Assembly: GCF_000972385.1 (NCBI RefSeq)
Contig: NZ_JXTE01000012.1
Span: 1-64,000 of the forward strand
DNA length: 64,000 nucleotides
DNA from: Streptomyces sp. WM6386
GTDB lineage: Bacteria > Actinomycetota > Actinomycetes > Streptomycetales > Streptomycetaceae
Direction: 5' to 3'
Under the pieces are notes generated by a model, which saw only the letters and a program-made list of their open reading frames with translations, searched no databases and was not told the origin of the DNA. Of this stretch, positions 41,929-51,000 are shown one piece after another. The number at the start of each line of letters is the position of its first letter. Within the stretch, counting starts at the first letter, position 1. A program made the position numbers and the translations under genes.

Positions 41929-42917
41929 CGGACGGACTCCTTGGGCTTGTCGGTGTCGCCGGTCAGGGCGAAGAACACGTCGTCGAGGTCGGGGGTGTGC
42001 ACCGTCAGCTCGTCGGCCTCGATGCCGGCCGCGTCCAACCAGTCGAGGAGGGAGCGCAGTTCGCGCTGGCTGCCGTCGCTGGGGATCTGCAGCGCGAGAG
42101 CCTCGTCGTCCCGGGTGACCTCACGCAGAGCGTCGGCGGCGCTCCGGTAGGCGTCCGGGGCGGTGAAGCGGAGCCGGACGTGGCCGCCGGGGATGAGCCG
42201 CTTGAGCTCCTCGGCGCTGCCCTCGGCGGCGATCTTGCCGTCGTTCAACACCGCGATGCGGTCGGCGAGTTGGTCGGCCTCCTCCAGGTACTGCGTGGTG
42301 AGGAAGACGGTGACTCCGTCCGTGACCAGCTCGCGGATGATCTGCCACATGTTGTGGCGGCTGCGCGGGTCGAGGCCGGTGGTGGGTTCGTCGAGGAAGA
42401 TGATCCGCGGATTGCCGACCAGGGTCATGGCGATGTCGAGGCGGCGCTTCATGCCGCCGGAGTAGGTGGAGGCGGGCTTCTTCGCGGCCTCGGTGAGGTC
42501 GAACCGCTCCAGGAGTTCGGCGGTGACCCGACGTCCCTCCTGCTTCGGCAGGTGGTGCAGGTCCGCCATCAGGAGCATGTTCTCCTCGCCGGTGATCAGC
42601 CCGTCGACGGCGGAGAACTGCCCGGTGACACCGATCGCGGCCCGCACCCCGTCCGGTGACATGGCGACGTCGTGGCCCGCGACCTGGGCCTGTCCGCCAT
42701 CGGCGGTGATCAGCGTGGACAGGATCTTCACGGCGGTGGTCTTGCCGGCGCCGTTCGGCCCGAGCAGCGCGAACACCGAGCCGGCCGGGATGTGCAGATC
42801 GATGCCGTCGAGGACGACCTTGTCGCCGTACGACTTGCGCAGATCGACGGTGGAGACGGCGGCCGGCGGCGTGTGACCGCCATCCTGCCTGGGCGTGGGC
42901 ATGACAGAAGAAGGCAT
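41925..42917 (-). CDS. ABC exporter ATPase (DrrA-like)
   Basis: A 330-residue protein starting at ATG 42917 behind GGAGGG. Walker A GPNGAGKTT is near 54-62, signature YSGGMKRR near 150, and Walker B IIFLDEPTTGLD follows. The C-terminal extension after residue 240 (RLRFTAPDAY...TVHTPDLDDVFFALTG) is the DrrA-type regulatory domain. It pairs with the downstream permease. The gene lies 88 bases after the DUF4097 gene and is likely in the same operon under the ribbon-helix-helix protein. Confidence 0.94.
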   Translation of the reverse strand: MPSSVMPTPRQDGGHTPPAAVSTVDLRKSYGDKVVLDGIDLHIPAGSVFALLGPNGAGKTTAVKILSTLITADGGQAQVAGHDVAMSPDGVRAAIGVTGQFSAVDGLITGEENMLLMADLHHLPKQEGRRVTAELLERFDLTEAAKKPASTYSGGMKRRLDIAMTLVGNPRIIFLDEPTTGLDPRSRHNMWQIIRELVTDGVTVFLTTQYLEEADQLADRIAVLNDGKIAAEGSAEELKRLIPGGHVRLRFTAPDAYRSAADALREVTRDDEALALQIPSDGSQRELRSLLDWLDAAGIEADELTVHTPDLDDVFFALTGDTDKPKESVR

Positions 42918-43005
42918 GGGGCCCTCCGATCGAAGGCTGAAGGAGAACGAGCTGAGGGAGAACGAGGCGAGGGGCCGGCGTGGTGGGGAGGGGAGGCGGT
43001 GGCCG

Positions 43006-43848
43006 TCAGGCCTTGGCGCGGAGGACGTCGATGTTGCCCCAGTTGGTCCGTGCGTGAACCTTGACGGTGTCCTCGGTCTGCTCCGGGGCCTCGGAGGCGG
43101 CGATCGTGTTGCGCACCTGCCCGCGGTTGGAGCTGACGTCGAGCCAGGCGGCGGTGCCCTGGCGGATCCCGATCTCGATGGCGCCGTTGGATGTCTCCAA
43201 CCGGACCTCGCCGCGGGCGACTTCGGCGACACGCAGGTGGCCGTTGGTCGTGGTCCCGGTGACCGACGACTCGGCGCGCGCGATGTCGATGCCGCCATTG
43301 GCGCCGTTCATCCGCAGCTCGCCGGTCACGGCCCCGACGGTCGTGGTGCCGTGTGTGTTCTTCAGGACGGCGGGTCCGTCGACGAGGCCGACGCGCAGGT
43401 TGCCGGAGCTGGTGGTCAACTCGGCCTCGCCCTCGACCCGGTCGACGGTGATCGAGCCGTGCGACACGTTCAACCGGAGCGGCCCCGTGGTGTCGAGGCG
43501 GACGTCACCGGTGGAGGTCTTCACACGGACCTCCCCGAGCCGGCCCTCGCCGAGCACCTGGATCCAGGAGCCGGTCAGCTCCACGCTCGAGTCCGTGGGC
43601 AGGTCGACCGTCACGTCGACGGCGCCGCTGGGACCGACGAGGCGACGCTCCTTCGTCCTGACGGTCAGGACGCCGCTCGTGTACACGACCTCGGTCTGTT
43701 CGGCGGCCCGCACGTCCTTGTCCTTCTTCGGGTCGCGGGGCCGCACCTCCACGACGGTGTCGGGGCGGTCGCCCGCGGTGAGCTGGATGGAACCGGCCCC
43801 CACGTGCGCGGTGACCGAGATCGGTTCGGAAGTGTCGAAAGAAGGCAT
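43006..43848 (-). CDS. DUF4097-type beta-helical adhesin-like protein
   Basis: A 280-residue protein. ATG 43848 has GAGGACGGG upstream and is preferred to a TTG nine codons earlier. From about residue 80 it consists of short repeating strands (ELTTSSGNLRVGLVDG, MNGANGGIDIARAE, LETSNGAIEIGI) that form the DUF4097 beta-helix. It has no signal peptide, so it is probably cytosolic. DUF4097 genes commonly accompany DrrAB-type exporters in streptomycetes; the role is unknown but may be sensing or scaffolding at the membrane. Confidence 0.85.
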   Translation of the reverse strand: MPSFDTSEPISVTAHVGAGSIQLTAGDRPDTVVEVRPRDPKKDKDVRAAEQTEVVYTSGVLTVRTKERRLVGPSGAVDVTVDLPTDSSVELTGSWIQVLGEGRLGEVRVKTSTGDVRLDTTGPLRLNVSHGSITVDRVEGEAELTTSSGNLRVGLVDGPAVLKNTHGTTTVGAVTGELRMNGANGGIDIARAESSVTGTTTNGHLRVAEVARGEVRLETSNGAIEIGIRQGTAAWLDVSSNRGQVRNTIAASEAPEQTEDTVKVHARTNWGNIDVLRAKA

Positions 43849-43942
43849 GACTGTCCCGTCCTCTTGGGTCTTCAAGGCGTCCCCCCTGGTGGGACGTGGT
43901 GTGGGTGCGGTGTCGATTTCCTGGGGCCGGGCGTTGGTGCGG

Positions 43943-44455
43943 TCAGCGCACCCAGCCCGTGAAGCTCTGTCCGAGGGTCTGGGTCTTCTCCGGCGTACGT
44001 GGCCGGGTGCCGCCGTCGACCGCGTACGACACGGCGCGCACCAGCCACGCGTTGACCGACAGGCCCTCGCGGCTCGCGGCCTCCTCGGCGCGTGTCTTGA
44101 GGTGGGCCGGCAGCCGCAGATTGATGCGGGCGGTACCGCCCTCGTCTCCGTCGGTCGGGGTCCTGAGCGGTTCGGCGGGCGTGGCCGGCTCCGCGGGGGC
44201 GCCGCCGTAGGTGGGCGGCGGTGTCACCACGAAATCGGGGTCGAGCCCGCGCAGCCGTACGTCGACCGAGCCGGGAGCGAGATCGCGGGTGATCTCGTCC
44301 ATCGCGGCGGAGAGCACGTTGAGCATGGTCAGCCGAGTCGCCGACTCCAGGGGAGCGGTAAGTCGCTCCGCCAGCTCGCGGGCTTCGTCGCCACCGGCTT
44401 CGGCGGCCACCGCGAGTTCGCGGCGGAGGCTGTCGACATACGGGGTGAGGTCCAT
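43943..44455 (-). CDS. Ribbon-helix-helix (HicB/CopG-like) regulator
   Basis: A 170-residue protein starting at ATG 44455. The C-terminal ribbon-helix-helix is clear (about 115-150): ARINLRLPAHLKTRAEEAAS followed by LSVNAWLVRAV. The N-terminal 85 residues are helical and acidic (MDLTPYVDSLRRELAVAAEA). A Pro-rich linker separates the two. HicB-type antitoxins have the RHH at the C-terminus too, but no HicA toxin gene adjoins. Instead it heads the DUF4097/ABC exporter operon, so it is more likely the operon's transcriptional regulator. The TGGYGCCA-like array before the gene is the probable target. Confidence 0.82.
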   Translation of the reverse strand: MDLTPYVDSLRRELAVAAEAGGDEARELAERLTAPLESATRLTMLNVLSAAMDEITRDLAPGSVDVRLRGLDPDFVVTPPPTYGGAPAEPATPAEPLRTPTDGDEGGTARINLRLPAHLKTRAEEAASREGLSVNAWLVRAVSYAVDGGTRPRTPEKTQTLGQSFTGWVR

Positions 44456-44465
44456 GACGCCATCA

Positions 44466-44654
44466 TGGCACCACGATGGCGCCATGTGCAAGCCATGGAG
44501 TGGCGCCAGTGGTGTCACCTCGGGGGCTGGCTGCTCCGACCTGCGAAAACGCGGTGATGCCTATCTGGCTGGCGGTGGTGCCATGCGTGCTCAGATGTCC
44601 TCGCGGGCGCGGAATGGCGTCACAGTGGCGTTAGGAGGTGCCATGAGGTGCCAC
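44466..44654. promoter_or_regulatory. Array of TGGYGCCA-like repeats before the RHH operon
   Basis: Matches: TGGCACCA 44466, ATGGCGCCAT 44476-44485 (perfect palindrome), TGGCGCCA 44501, TGGTGCCA 44576, TGGCGTCA 44615, and two GAGGTGCCA copies at about 44635 and 44645. They cover the 207-base gap between the RHH gene and the MFS stop, with no gene in it. The spacing is irregular (11, 24, 75, 39, 20 and 10 bases). The palindromic core fits cooperative RHH dimer binding and autoregulation. Confidence 0.6.
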
Positions 44655-44662
44655 GGCACACG

Positions 44663-45847
44663 TCACCTGAGAAAGAGCAGGAGCAGCACGATCGCGACCG
44701 ACACCGTCAGAAGCCCACCCCCGGTGACGGCCCAGCCGGCCCCGAACGTGGCCCCCGCCACACCGTGTGCCAGGTCGCCCAACCGCGGCCCGCCCGCCGC
44801 CACCACCGTGTCGATCCCCTGGAGCCGGCCCCGCATCCCGTCCGGCACGGCCGTCTGCAGAACCGTCCGACGAAAGACGCCGAGCACGAGAAGTGCGCCG
44901 CCCGCCAGGGCCAGCCAGCCGGCCGCCGCGACCAGCGAGCCGGCCACTCCGAACCCCGCGACGGCCAGCCCCCAGACGCCCACCGAGACCGCGACCGCGA
45001 CGCCGTGCCGGCCCACGCGGGTGAAGGCCCCGGAGAAGAGTCCGGCCAGCACCCCGCCCGCCGAGAGGGCGGCGTACAGAACGCCGATGTCCGACGGCTG
45101 GAAGGTCTCCTGGGCCAGCTGCGGGAAGAGAGCGGTGGGCAACCCCAGGAACAGCGCGGCGAAGTCGGCGAGATACACCAGCAGCAGTACCTGACGCCGC
45201 GCCACGAACCGAAAGCCGTCAGCGATCTCCCGGACACCGGCCCGCTTCCCGGCGCAGCCCAGGGCAGGGAGCGGTGGCAGCCGCCACACCGCCCACACCG
45301 TCGCGCAGACGGCGACGGCATCCGCCAGATACAGCGTCCGCGCACCCACCACCGGCAGCAGTACGCCGGCCAGCAACGGACCCGCGATCCCGGCGGACAT
45401 GACGACCGTCGACTGCAGCGCGTTGGCGGCGGCCAGCGACTCGGGCGGCACCAGACGGGGAACGACCGCCCGCCCCACCGCGGCATTGGCGCCGAACAGG
45501 GCCTGCTGTACACCCACCAGCACCAGCAGCACACCGACCGACCGCAGGCCCGCGCGGGCCTGGGCCCACAGCAGCAGCGAGGTCACACCGATCCCGGCCG
45601 TCGTCACCAGCAGTACCCGCCGCCGGTCCCGCACGTCGGCCAGCGCACCTCCCCACAGCGCGGCCGCGGCCATCGGCGCGAAGCCCACCAACCCGGCCAG
45701 TCCGACGTAGGCGGACGACCCGGTGAAGCCGTAGAGCTGCAACGGCACCACGACCGCGGTGAGCTGAGCTCCCAGACCGGTCACGAGGCCGGCCGCCCAC
45801 AGGCGTCTGAAGGCGCCCCCGCGCAACGGCCGTACGTCCACCAGCAC
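44663..45847 (-). CDS. MFS transporter
   Basis: A 394-residue membrane protein with 12 predicted helices. GTG 45847 is chosen for its strong GAGGAGG site; the open frame extends much further upstream without RBS support. FRRLWAAGLVTGLGAQLTAVVVPLQL and the DRRRVLLVT loop match the MFS_3/enterobactin-exporter-like group (EntS type), which exports siderophores and other metabolites. It is divergent from the LLM fragment gene and lies beside the PKS/halogenase genes, so it may export their product. Confidence 0.88.
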   Translation of the reverse strand: MLVDVRPLRGGAFRRLWAAGLVTGLGAQLTAVVVPLQLYGFTGSSAYVGLAGLVGFAPMAAAALWGGALADVRDRRRVLLVTTAGIGVTSLLLWAQARAGLRSVGVLLVLVGVQQALFGANAAVGRAVVPRLVPPESLAAANALQSTVVMSAGIAGPLLAGVLLPVVGARTLYLADAVAVCATVWAVWRLPPLPALGCAGKRAGVREIADGFRFVARRQVLLLVYLADFAALFLGLPTALFPQLAQETFQPSDIGVLYAALSAGGVLAGLFSGAFTRVGRHGVAVAVSVGVWGLAVAGFGVAGSLVAAAGWLALAGGALLVLGVFRRTVLQTAVPDGMRGRLQGIDTVVAAGGPRLGDLAHGVAGATFGAGWAVTGGGLLTVSVAIVLLLLFLR

Positions 45848-45981
45848 CCGCGCCTCCTCGCCCGTCCGATCCCTGAAACCGATGCTGGAGGCTCCCCTCG
45901 GGGCAAGGTCAACGAGCGCTGTCACATGCTTGTCATGTGCGAGCGGGAATGCCCCTCCCGCGCCCGCCGGTTGCCCGGGGT

Positions 45982-46530
45982 ATGACCATCGGCGTAGCAC
46001 TCCCTGTCCAGTACCGGATCGATCGCACGGTGCAACTCGCCCGGGAGGCCCATGAGTTCGGGCTGCGTTCCGCGTGGTTCGGGCAGACCTTCGGGTACGA
46101 CTCGCCCTCGCTCGCCGCGATCGTCGGCCGCGAGGTGCCCCGACTGCATGTCGGGACCGCCGCGATCCCCGTCTTCGGCCGCCATCCGCTGCTCGTCTCG
46201 AGCCAGGCGCAGACGGCCCAGGCCGCCACCGGAGGCCGGTACCACCTCGGGCTCGCCCTCGGCACCAGGCATCTGACCGAGACCGGCTTCGGCATCCCGT
46301 ACGAGCGCCCGATCGCCCGGCTCCGCGAGTTCCGGGTCATCGGCCTCTCCGGTGCCGCCCGCGCCGCCGACCTGGCCGTCATCGGCGACGAGGAGACCGT
46401 CGCCGCCGAGGTGCGCCGCTACCGGGAGGCCGGGGCGACGGAGGTGGTGTTCACCGCGACGGACCTGGGCGGCGAGGAGGACCGGCGCCGCACCTGGAAG
46501 CTGCTGGGGGAACTGGCGGTCACGCCTTGA
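45982..46530 (+). CDS. LLM-class (F420-dependent) oxidoreductase with internal deletion
   Basis: A 182-residue product starting at ATG 45982; family members are about 290-320 residues. Residues 1-113 are a good LLM N-terminal half: MTIGVALPVQYRIDRTVQLA, the VGTAAIPVFGRHPLLVSSQAQT strand, and RYHLGLALGTRHL ending at RPIARLREF. Residues 116-182 match the family's C-terminal end (AADLAVIGDEETVAAEVRRY ... EVVFTATD). The middle 110 or so residues of the barrel, including several strands, are missing, with the reading frame kept. The protein is unlikely to fold as an active barrel, so this is probably a decayed gene that still has an intact frame. It overlaps the halogenase gene by 11 bases. Confidence 0.8.
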   Translation: MTIGVALPVQYRIDRTVQLAREAHEFGLRSAWFGQTFGYDSPSLAAIVGREVPRLHVGTAAIPVFGRHPLLVSSQAQTAQAATGGRYHLGLALGTRHLTETGFGIPYERPIARLREFRVIGLSGAARAADLAVIGDEETVAAEVRRYREAGATEVVFTATDLGGEEDRRRTWKLLGELAVTP

Positions 46531-47977
46531 CCCAGGCCAGGCCGTCCGGCGTGACGGCCAGGCCGTCGGGGTCGGCCGGACCGGGGTCGTCGAGCGGGCC
46601 GCCGTAAAGGGCCTGCTCCTGAAGGTCGTTGCCGGTCCGGAAGGTCTCACCGACGACCGGGGCGGACAGCAGCGGGTTGATGCGGCCGTCAGAGGCCGCC
46701 AACTTCCCCACCGCGCTGTCGAGTTGGGCCGCCGCGGTGTGCCAGCCCGTATGGACCACCGCGGTGTCGCCGGACACCAGTCCGCCCGCCAGTTCGGCGA
46801 ACGCGGCGGCCTCGCCGAGCTCCACCTCGGTGATCTTCTTCGCCGACCAGAAGTAAGAGTTCTCGTTGCGCTCCATGTCGTAGAAGGAGATCAGGAAGTC
46901 GTAGAACACGCGGTACTCGCGGCGGTAGCGGGCCTCGAACTCGGCGAAGCCCCGTTCCTCGGACACGCTGCCGTCCAGCGCGGAGTTCACCGAACGGGCG
47001 GCGAGCAGGGCACCGTAGGTGGCCAGATGGACGCCGGAGGACAGCACCGGGTCCACGAAGCACGCGGCGTCGCCGACCAGCGCCATGCCCGGAGTCCAGA
47101 AGGACTTCTTCCAGTACGACCAGTCCTTGCGCACCCGCACCTGGTCGTACGGCCGCTCGGTCGCCTCCGGTACGCCCGCCACCAGCCGGCTCACCTCGGG
47201 ACAGGCCGCGATCATGTCCCGCCACGCGGCCCGAGCGTCGCGCTGGACGGCCGGCGTGTGCTCGGGGGAGATCACCGCGCCGACACTCGTCAGGTCGTCG
47301 CGCAGCGGGATGTACCAGAGCCAGCCGGCGTCGAACGCGGCGCAGAAGATGTTGCCGCTGTTCGGCTCGGGCAGCCGGGCCCCGCCCGCGAAGTAGCCGA
47401 ACACGGCGAGGTTGCGGAAGAAGTCGGAGTACACGCGCCCGCCACCGACCCCGCCGTGGAGCCGGCTGGTGTTCCCGGACGCGTCGATGACGTAAGGGGC
47501 GTATGCCGTACGGGAGGTGCCGTCGGCGTCGGTGTACTCGACGCCCCGCACCCGCTCGTCGTCGGCGACGACGCGCCGCACCGGACTGCCCTCGCGGACC
47601 TCGACGCCGGCCCGCCGGGCACCGCGCAGCAGGATCTCGTCGAACCGTGAGCGCTCCACCTGGAAGGCCGTCGCGGTGGGCTCGGGCACACGCGGAGTCA
47701 TGGCGAAGGAGAACTGCCACGGCTCGGGGTCACGGCCCCAGCGCAGCGTGCCGCCGCGCTTGAGGGTGAAGCCGGCCTGCTGCACCTCGTCGGCGACACC
47801 GAGGATGCGGCACAGGCCGTGGACCGTGGCGGGCAGGAGCGACTCGCCGATCTGGTAGCGCGGGAAGGTCTCCCGCTCCAGCAGCAGGACCCGGTGTCCG
47901 CGCTTGGCCACGACGGTCGCGGCGGTCGATCCCGCGGGACCGCCGCCGACGACGATCAGGTCGTACTCCCGGGTCAT
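46520..47977 (-). CDS. FADH2-dependent halogenase (carrier-protein/phenol type)
   Basis: A 485-residue flavoenzyme starting at ATG 47977. FAD motif GGGPAG is at 11-16, the catalytic lysine region FTLKRGG (K73) matches the FxxKxG halogenase motif, and WLWYIP at 219-224 is the diagnostic WxWxIP. The whole protein follows the CndH/SgcC3/PltA group (YQIGESLLPATVHGLC, MALVGDAACFVDPVLSSGVH) that chlorinates phenols or pyrroles while tethered to a carrier protein. It starts 37 bases after the PKS stop on the same strand, so the PKS carrier or its product is the likely substrate. A partner flavin reductase is not encoded nearby. Confidence 0.9.
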   Translation of the reverse strand: MTREYDLIVVGGGPAGSTAATVVAKRGHRVLLLERETFPRYQIGESLLPATVHGLCRILGVADEVQQAGFTLKRGGTLRWGRDPEPWQFSFAMTPRVPEPTATAFQVERSRFDEILLRGARRAGVEVREGSPVRRVVADDERVRGVEYTDADGTSRTAYAPYVIDASGNTSRLHGGVGGGRVYSDFFRNLAVFGYFAGGARLPEPNSGNIFCAAFDAGWLWYIPLRDDLTSVGAVISPEHTPAVQRDARAAWRDMIAACPEVSRLVAGVPEATERPYDQVRVRKDWSYWKKSFWTPGMALVGDAACFVDPVLSSGVHLATYGALLAARSVNSALDGSVSEERGFAEFEARYRREYRVFYDFLISFYDMERNENSYFWSAKKITEVELGEAAAFAELAGGLVSGDTAVVHTGWHTAAAQLDSAVGKLAASDGRINPLLSAPVVGETFRTGNDLQEQALYGGPLDDPGPADPDGLAVTPDGLAWVKA

Positions 47978-48014
47978 ACGGCAACTCCTGTTTCCCTGGT
48001 GCGATGTCGGCGGA

Positions 48015-51000
48015 TCATGCCGTCAGCCAGGCGCGCATCGCCGCGGCCGTGGTGTCGGCGTCGTGGTGGACGAGGGTGTAGTGGTCGCCGGGGACGTCCG
48101 CGGTGTCGTGCGGCAGAGGCCAGCGCGGCAGCCACTCCCCGTCGGGGTCGATGCGGCGCATCTGCGCGGTCGGCCGGCCCCGCACCAGGAGAGTCGGAAC
48201 CGGTGACGGTTCGGGGTCCCAGTTCTCCAGCACGCGCGCGTAGCCCCCGCCGGCGATCAGCAACGAGTCCTCGAACTCGGCGACGACGTCGTCCGGCAGC
48301 TCCGCGCCGGCCGTCATCAGGGCCAGCGCCCGTTCGTCGTCCCGGCGCAGCACACCCGCATGGGCGTCGAGCAGGATCAGCCCGGCCGGCGGCCGCCCCG
48401 ACCGGGCGAGCTCCCGCGCCACGGCGTGCGCGATCGCGCCCCCGGCGCAGTAGCCCACGAGGACGACCGGCCCCTGGGACGACAGAGCGCCCACCGCGTC
48501 GACATGCGTCCGCACGACCGCGGCCGCGTTGTCGGGCACGGCCTTGCGGGCGCCGAGACCGGGGTGCTCCAGCAGGAACAGGTCGCGCTCGCCGTCGAAC
48601 TGCTTGGCCAGACCGGCGGGGACGCGATGGTACGGCGTGAGGTAGTCCGGGATGTACGCCAGCGTGGTGCCCGCACCCCGCGCCAGCCGGACCGGATCGA
48701 CCGCGTACCGGCCGCGCTCGGCGGCGGTGAAGGACGGGAGGGCGTGGGACGCCAGGTAGCGCAGCCCCATCGCCTCCAGAGGGCCGCGCTCGCGCAGGAC
48801 CTGGTGGTACAGGGGGCCGAAGCGGTAGGAGGATGGCTCGTCCCCGCCTTCGGCACCGCTCCCGGGTTCGGCCTCTGCGTCCGGAAGAGCTTCGCGCAGG
48901 GTGTCGTGGACATGCGCGGCCAGCGAATGCAGCGTCGGATGGTCGAACACGATCGTGGACGCCAGCCGCACGCGCGTGAACGCGCTGAGCCGGTTGCGGA
49001 ACTGCACCGCCATCAGCGAGTCGAAGCCCAGCTCCCCGAAGGCGCGATCGGTGGGGAGCGCGGCCGGGTCCTCGAAGCCCAGCAGCAGCGCGAATTCGGC
49101 GCGGATCAGGTCGACCAGCACGTGCTCCCGCTCATGTGCCGGAACGGAGGCGAGCCGCTCCCGCCAGGCGCCGGGAGCCTGCGCGGCGGCGGTCGGGGCG
49201 ACGGCCGGACGCTTCGGCACCAGGTCCGTGAGGACCGGCGGGGTGGCCGGACCGCCGAGCGCCCTCAGGTTCAGAGGGATCGGCACCAGCACCGGCTCCG
49301 GGGTCCGCAGCGCCCGGTCGAGCAGAGCGATGCCCTCCTCCTCGTCCACCGACAGGACACCGCCGTCGCCGAGTCGGTGCGCCGGGACCTGGGCCGCCAT
49401 GCCGTCGTCCCCGGCGGTGATCCACGGGCCCCAGGCCAGGGCCTGCGCGGGCAGGCCCTGGGCGACGCGATGCCGGGCGAGCGCGTCGAGAAAGCCGTTG
49501 GCCGCCGCGTAGTTGGCCTGTCCGGGGCGGCCCAGCACGCCCGCGGCCGAGGAGTAGAGCACGAACGCGGACAGCCCGAGATCCTTGGTGGCCTCGTGCA
49601 GATGCCAGGCGGCGTCCGCCTTCGGCGCGAGCACGGCCGCCAACCGCTGCGGGGTCAGGCCGTCCACGACGCCGTCGTCCACGATGCCGGAGAGATGGAA
49701 CACCGCCGTCAGCGCCGGCCGACAGGACGCGACCAGGGTGTCCACGGCGGCGCGGTCGCTGACCTCGCAGGCCGTCGTGCGCACGGTCGCGTCGAGTTCG
49801 GCGGCCCATGCCGGCGTACGACCGCTGCGGTTCACCAACAGCAGGTGGCGGACCCCGTGTTCGGCCACCAGGTACCGGGCGAGGCTCGCGCCGAGCGCAC
49901 CGGTGCCGCCGGTGATCAGTACCGTCCCTTCGGGATCGAGGGCGGGTGCCGCCGCCTGGGGCCGCACCGCGGTCAGCCGGGGCGCGAGGACGACGCCGTC
50001 CTGAACGGCCACCTGGGGTTCGCCGGTGCGCAGTGCCGCGTCGAGGTCCGCCGGGGACGCGGGGCCATCGCGGCGGTCGACCAGCACGATCCGGCCGGGG
50101 TGCTCGGACTGGGCGCTGCGGAGGAGTCCGGCGACCGCGGCCGCCGCCGGGTCGGGATCGTCTCCGGTGGCGTTGTGGGTGAGCACCAGGAGCCGCCCCG
50201 GCCGCGCGTCGGCGATCCAGTCCCGCACGCCCGTGAGCGTGGCGGTGAGCAGCGTCAGTGCCCGCTCGGGCAGGGCGGTTGCCGTGTCCGGTCCCGTCAG
50301 GTCGAGCAGTTCGTGCCGCGTGTCGCCGTCGCCGCCCGCCGTGCCGGGCCGCCATGCCAGGCGGTACAACTCGGCCTCGACAGCGGGGCGTTGGGCGGGC
50401 AGGACGCGCGTTACCAGGGACTCGACCGTGGCGATCGGCTGTCCGGCGTGGTCCGTGAGAGCGACCCGGAACTCGTCCGGGCCGAGCCGCTCCAGCTGGG
50501 CCCGGGCGGAGGTGGCGCCGGTGGCGTGGACCGTCAGTCCGGCGCAGGTGAGCGGGACCCGCGCCTCGCCCGGGCCTTCGGCCACAAGGGCGGCGTGCAG
50601 CGCCGCGTCGAGGAGTGCGGGATGCAGGGTGTACGAGCCGGCGGTCGCCGCTTCCCGGGGCGGCAGGGCCAGTTCGGCGAACAGGGACGTCCCCCGGCGC
50701 CACAGCGCCGTCACCGCGCGGAAGGCCGGACCGTAGTGGTGGCCGTGCGCGGCGAGCCGGTCGTAGTCGACCGGCAGCGGCTCGGCACCGGTGGGCGGCC
50801 ATGTCCCGCGCGGAACGACGGGCGCCGCGGCGGCCGGGGCGATGGTCGCGGTGGCGTGCCGCGTCCACGTGTCGCCCGCCCGGGCCCAGACGGTGACCGG
50901 CCGGTTCCCCGCCTCGTCCGGACCGTCGGTGACGACCTGAAGGCGCACCGGCTCCGACTCCGGCAGGACCAGCGGCTCCCGGAAGGCCAGTTCGGTCAGC

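Noticed and set aside
43943..44662. A HicAB toxin-antitoxin pair
   Set aside because: The RHH protein resembles HicB but no HicA-like toxin frame is present on either side.
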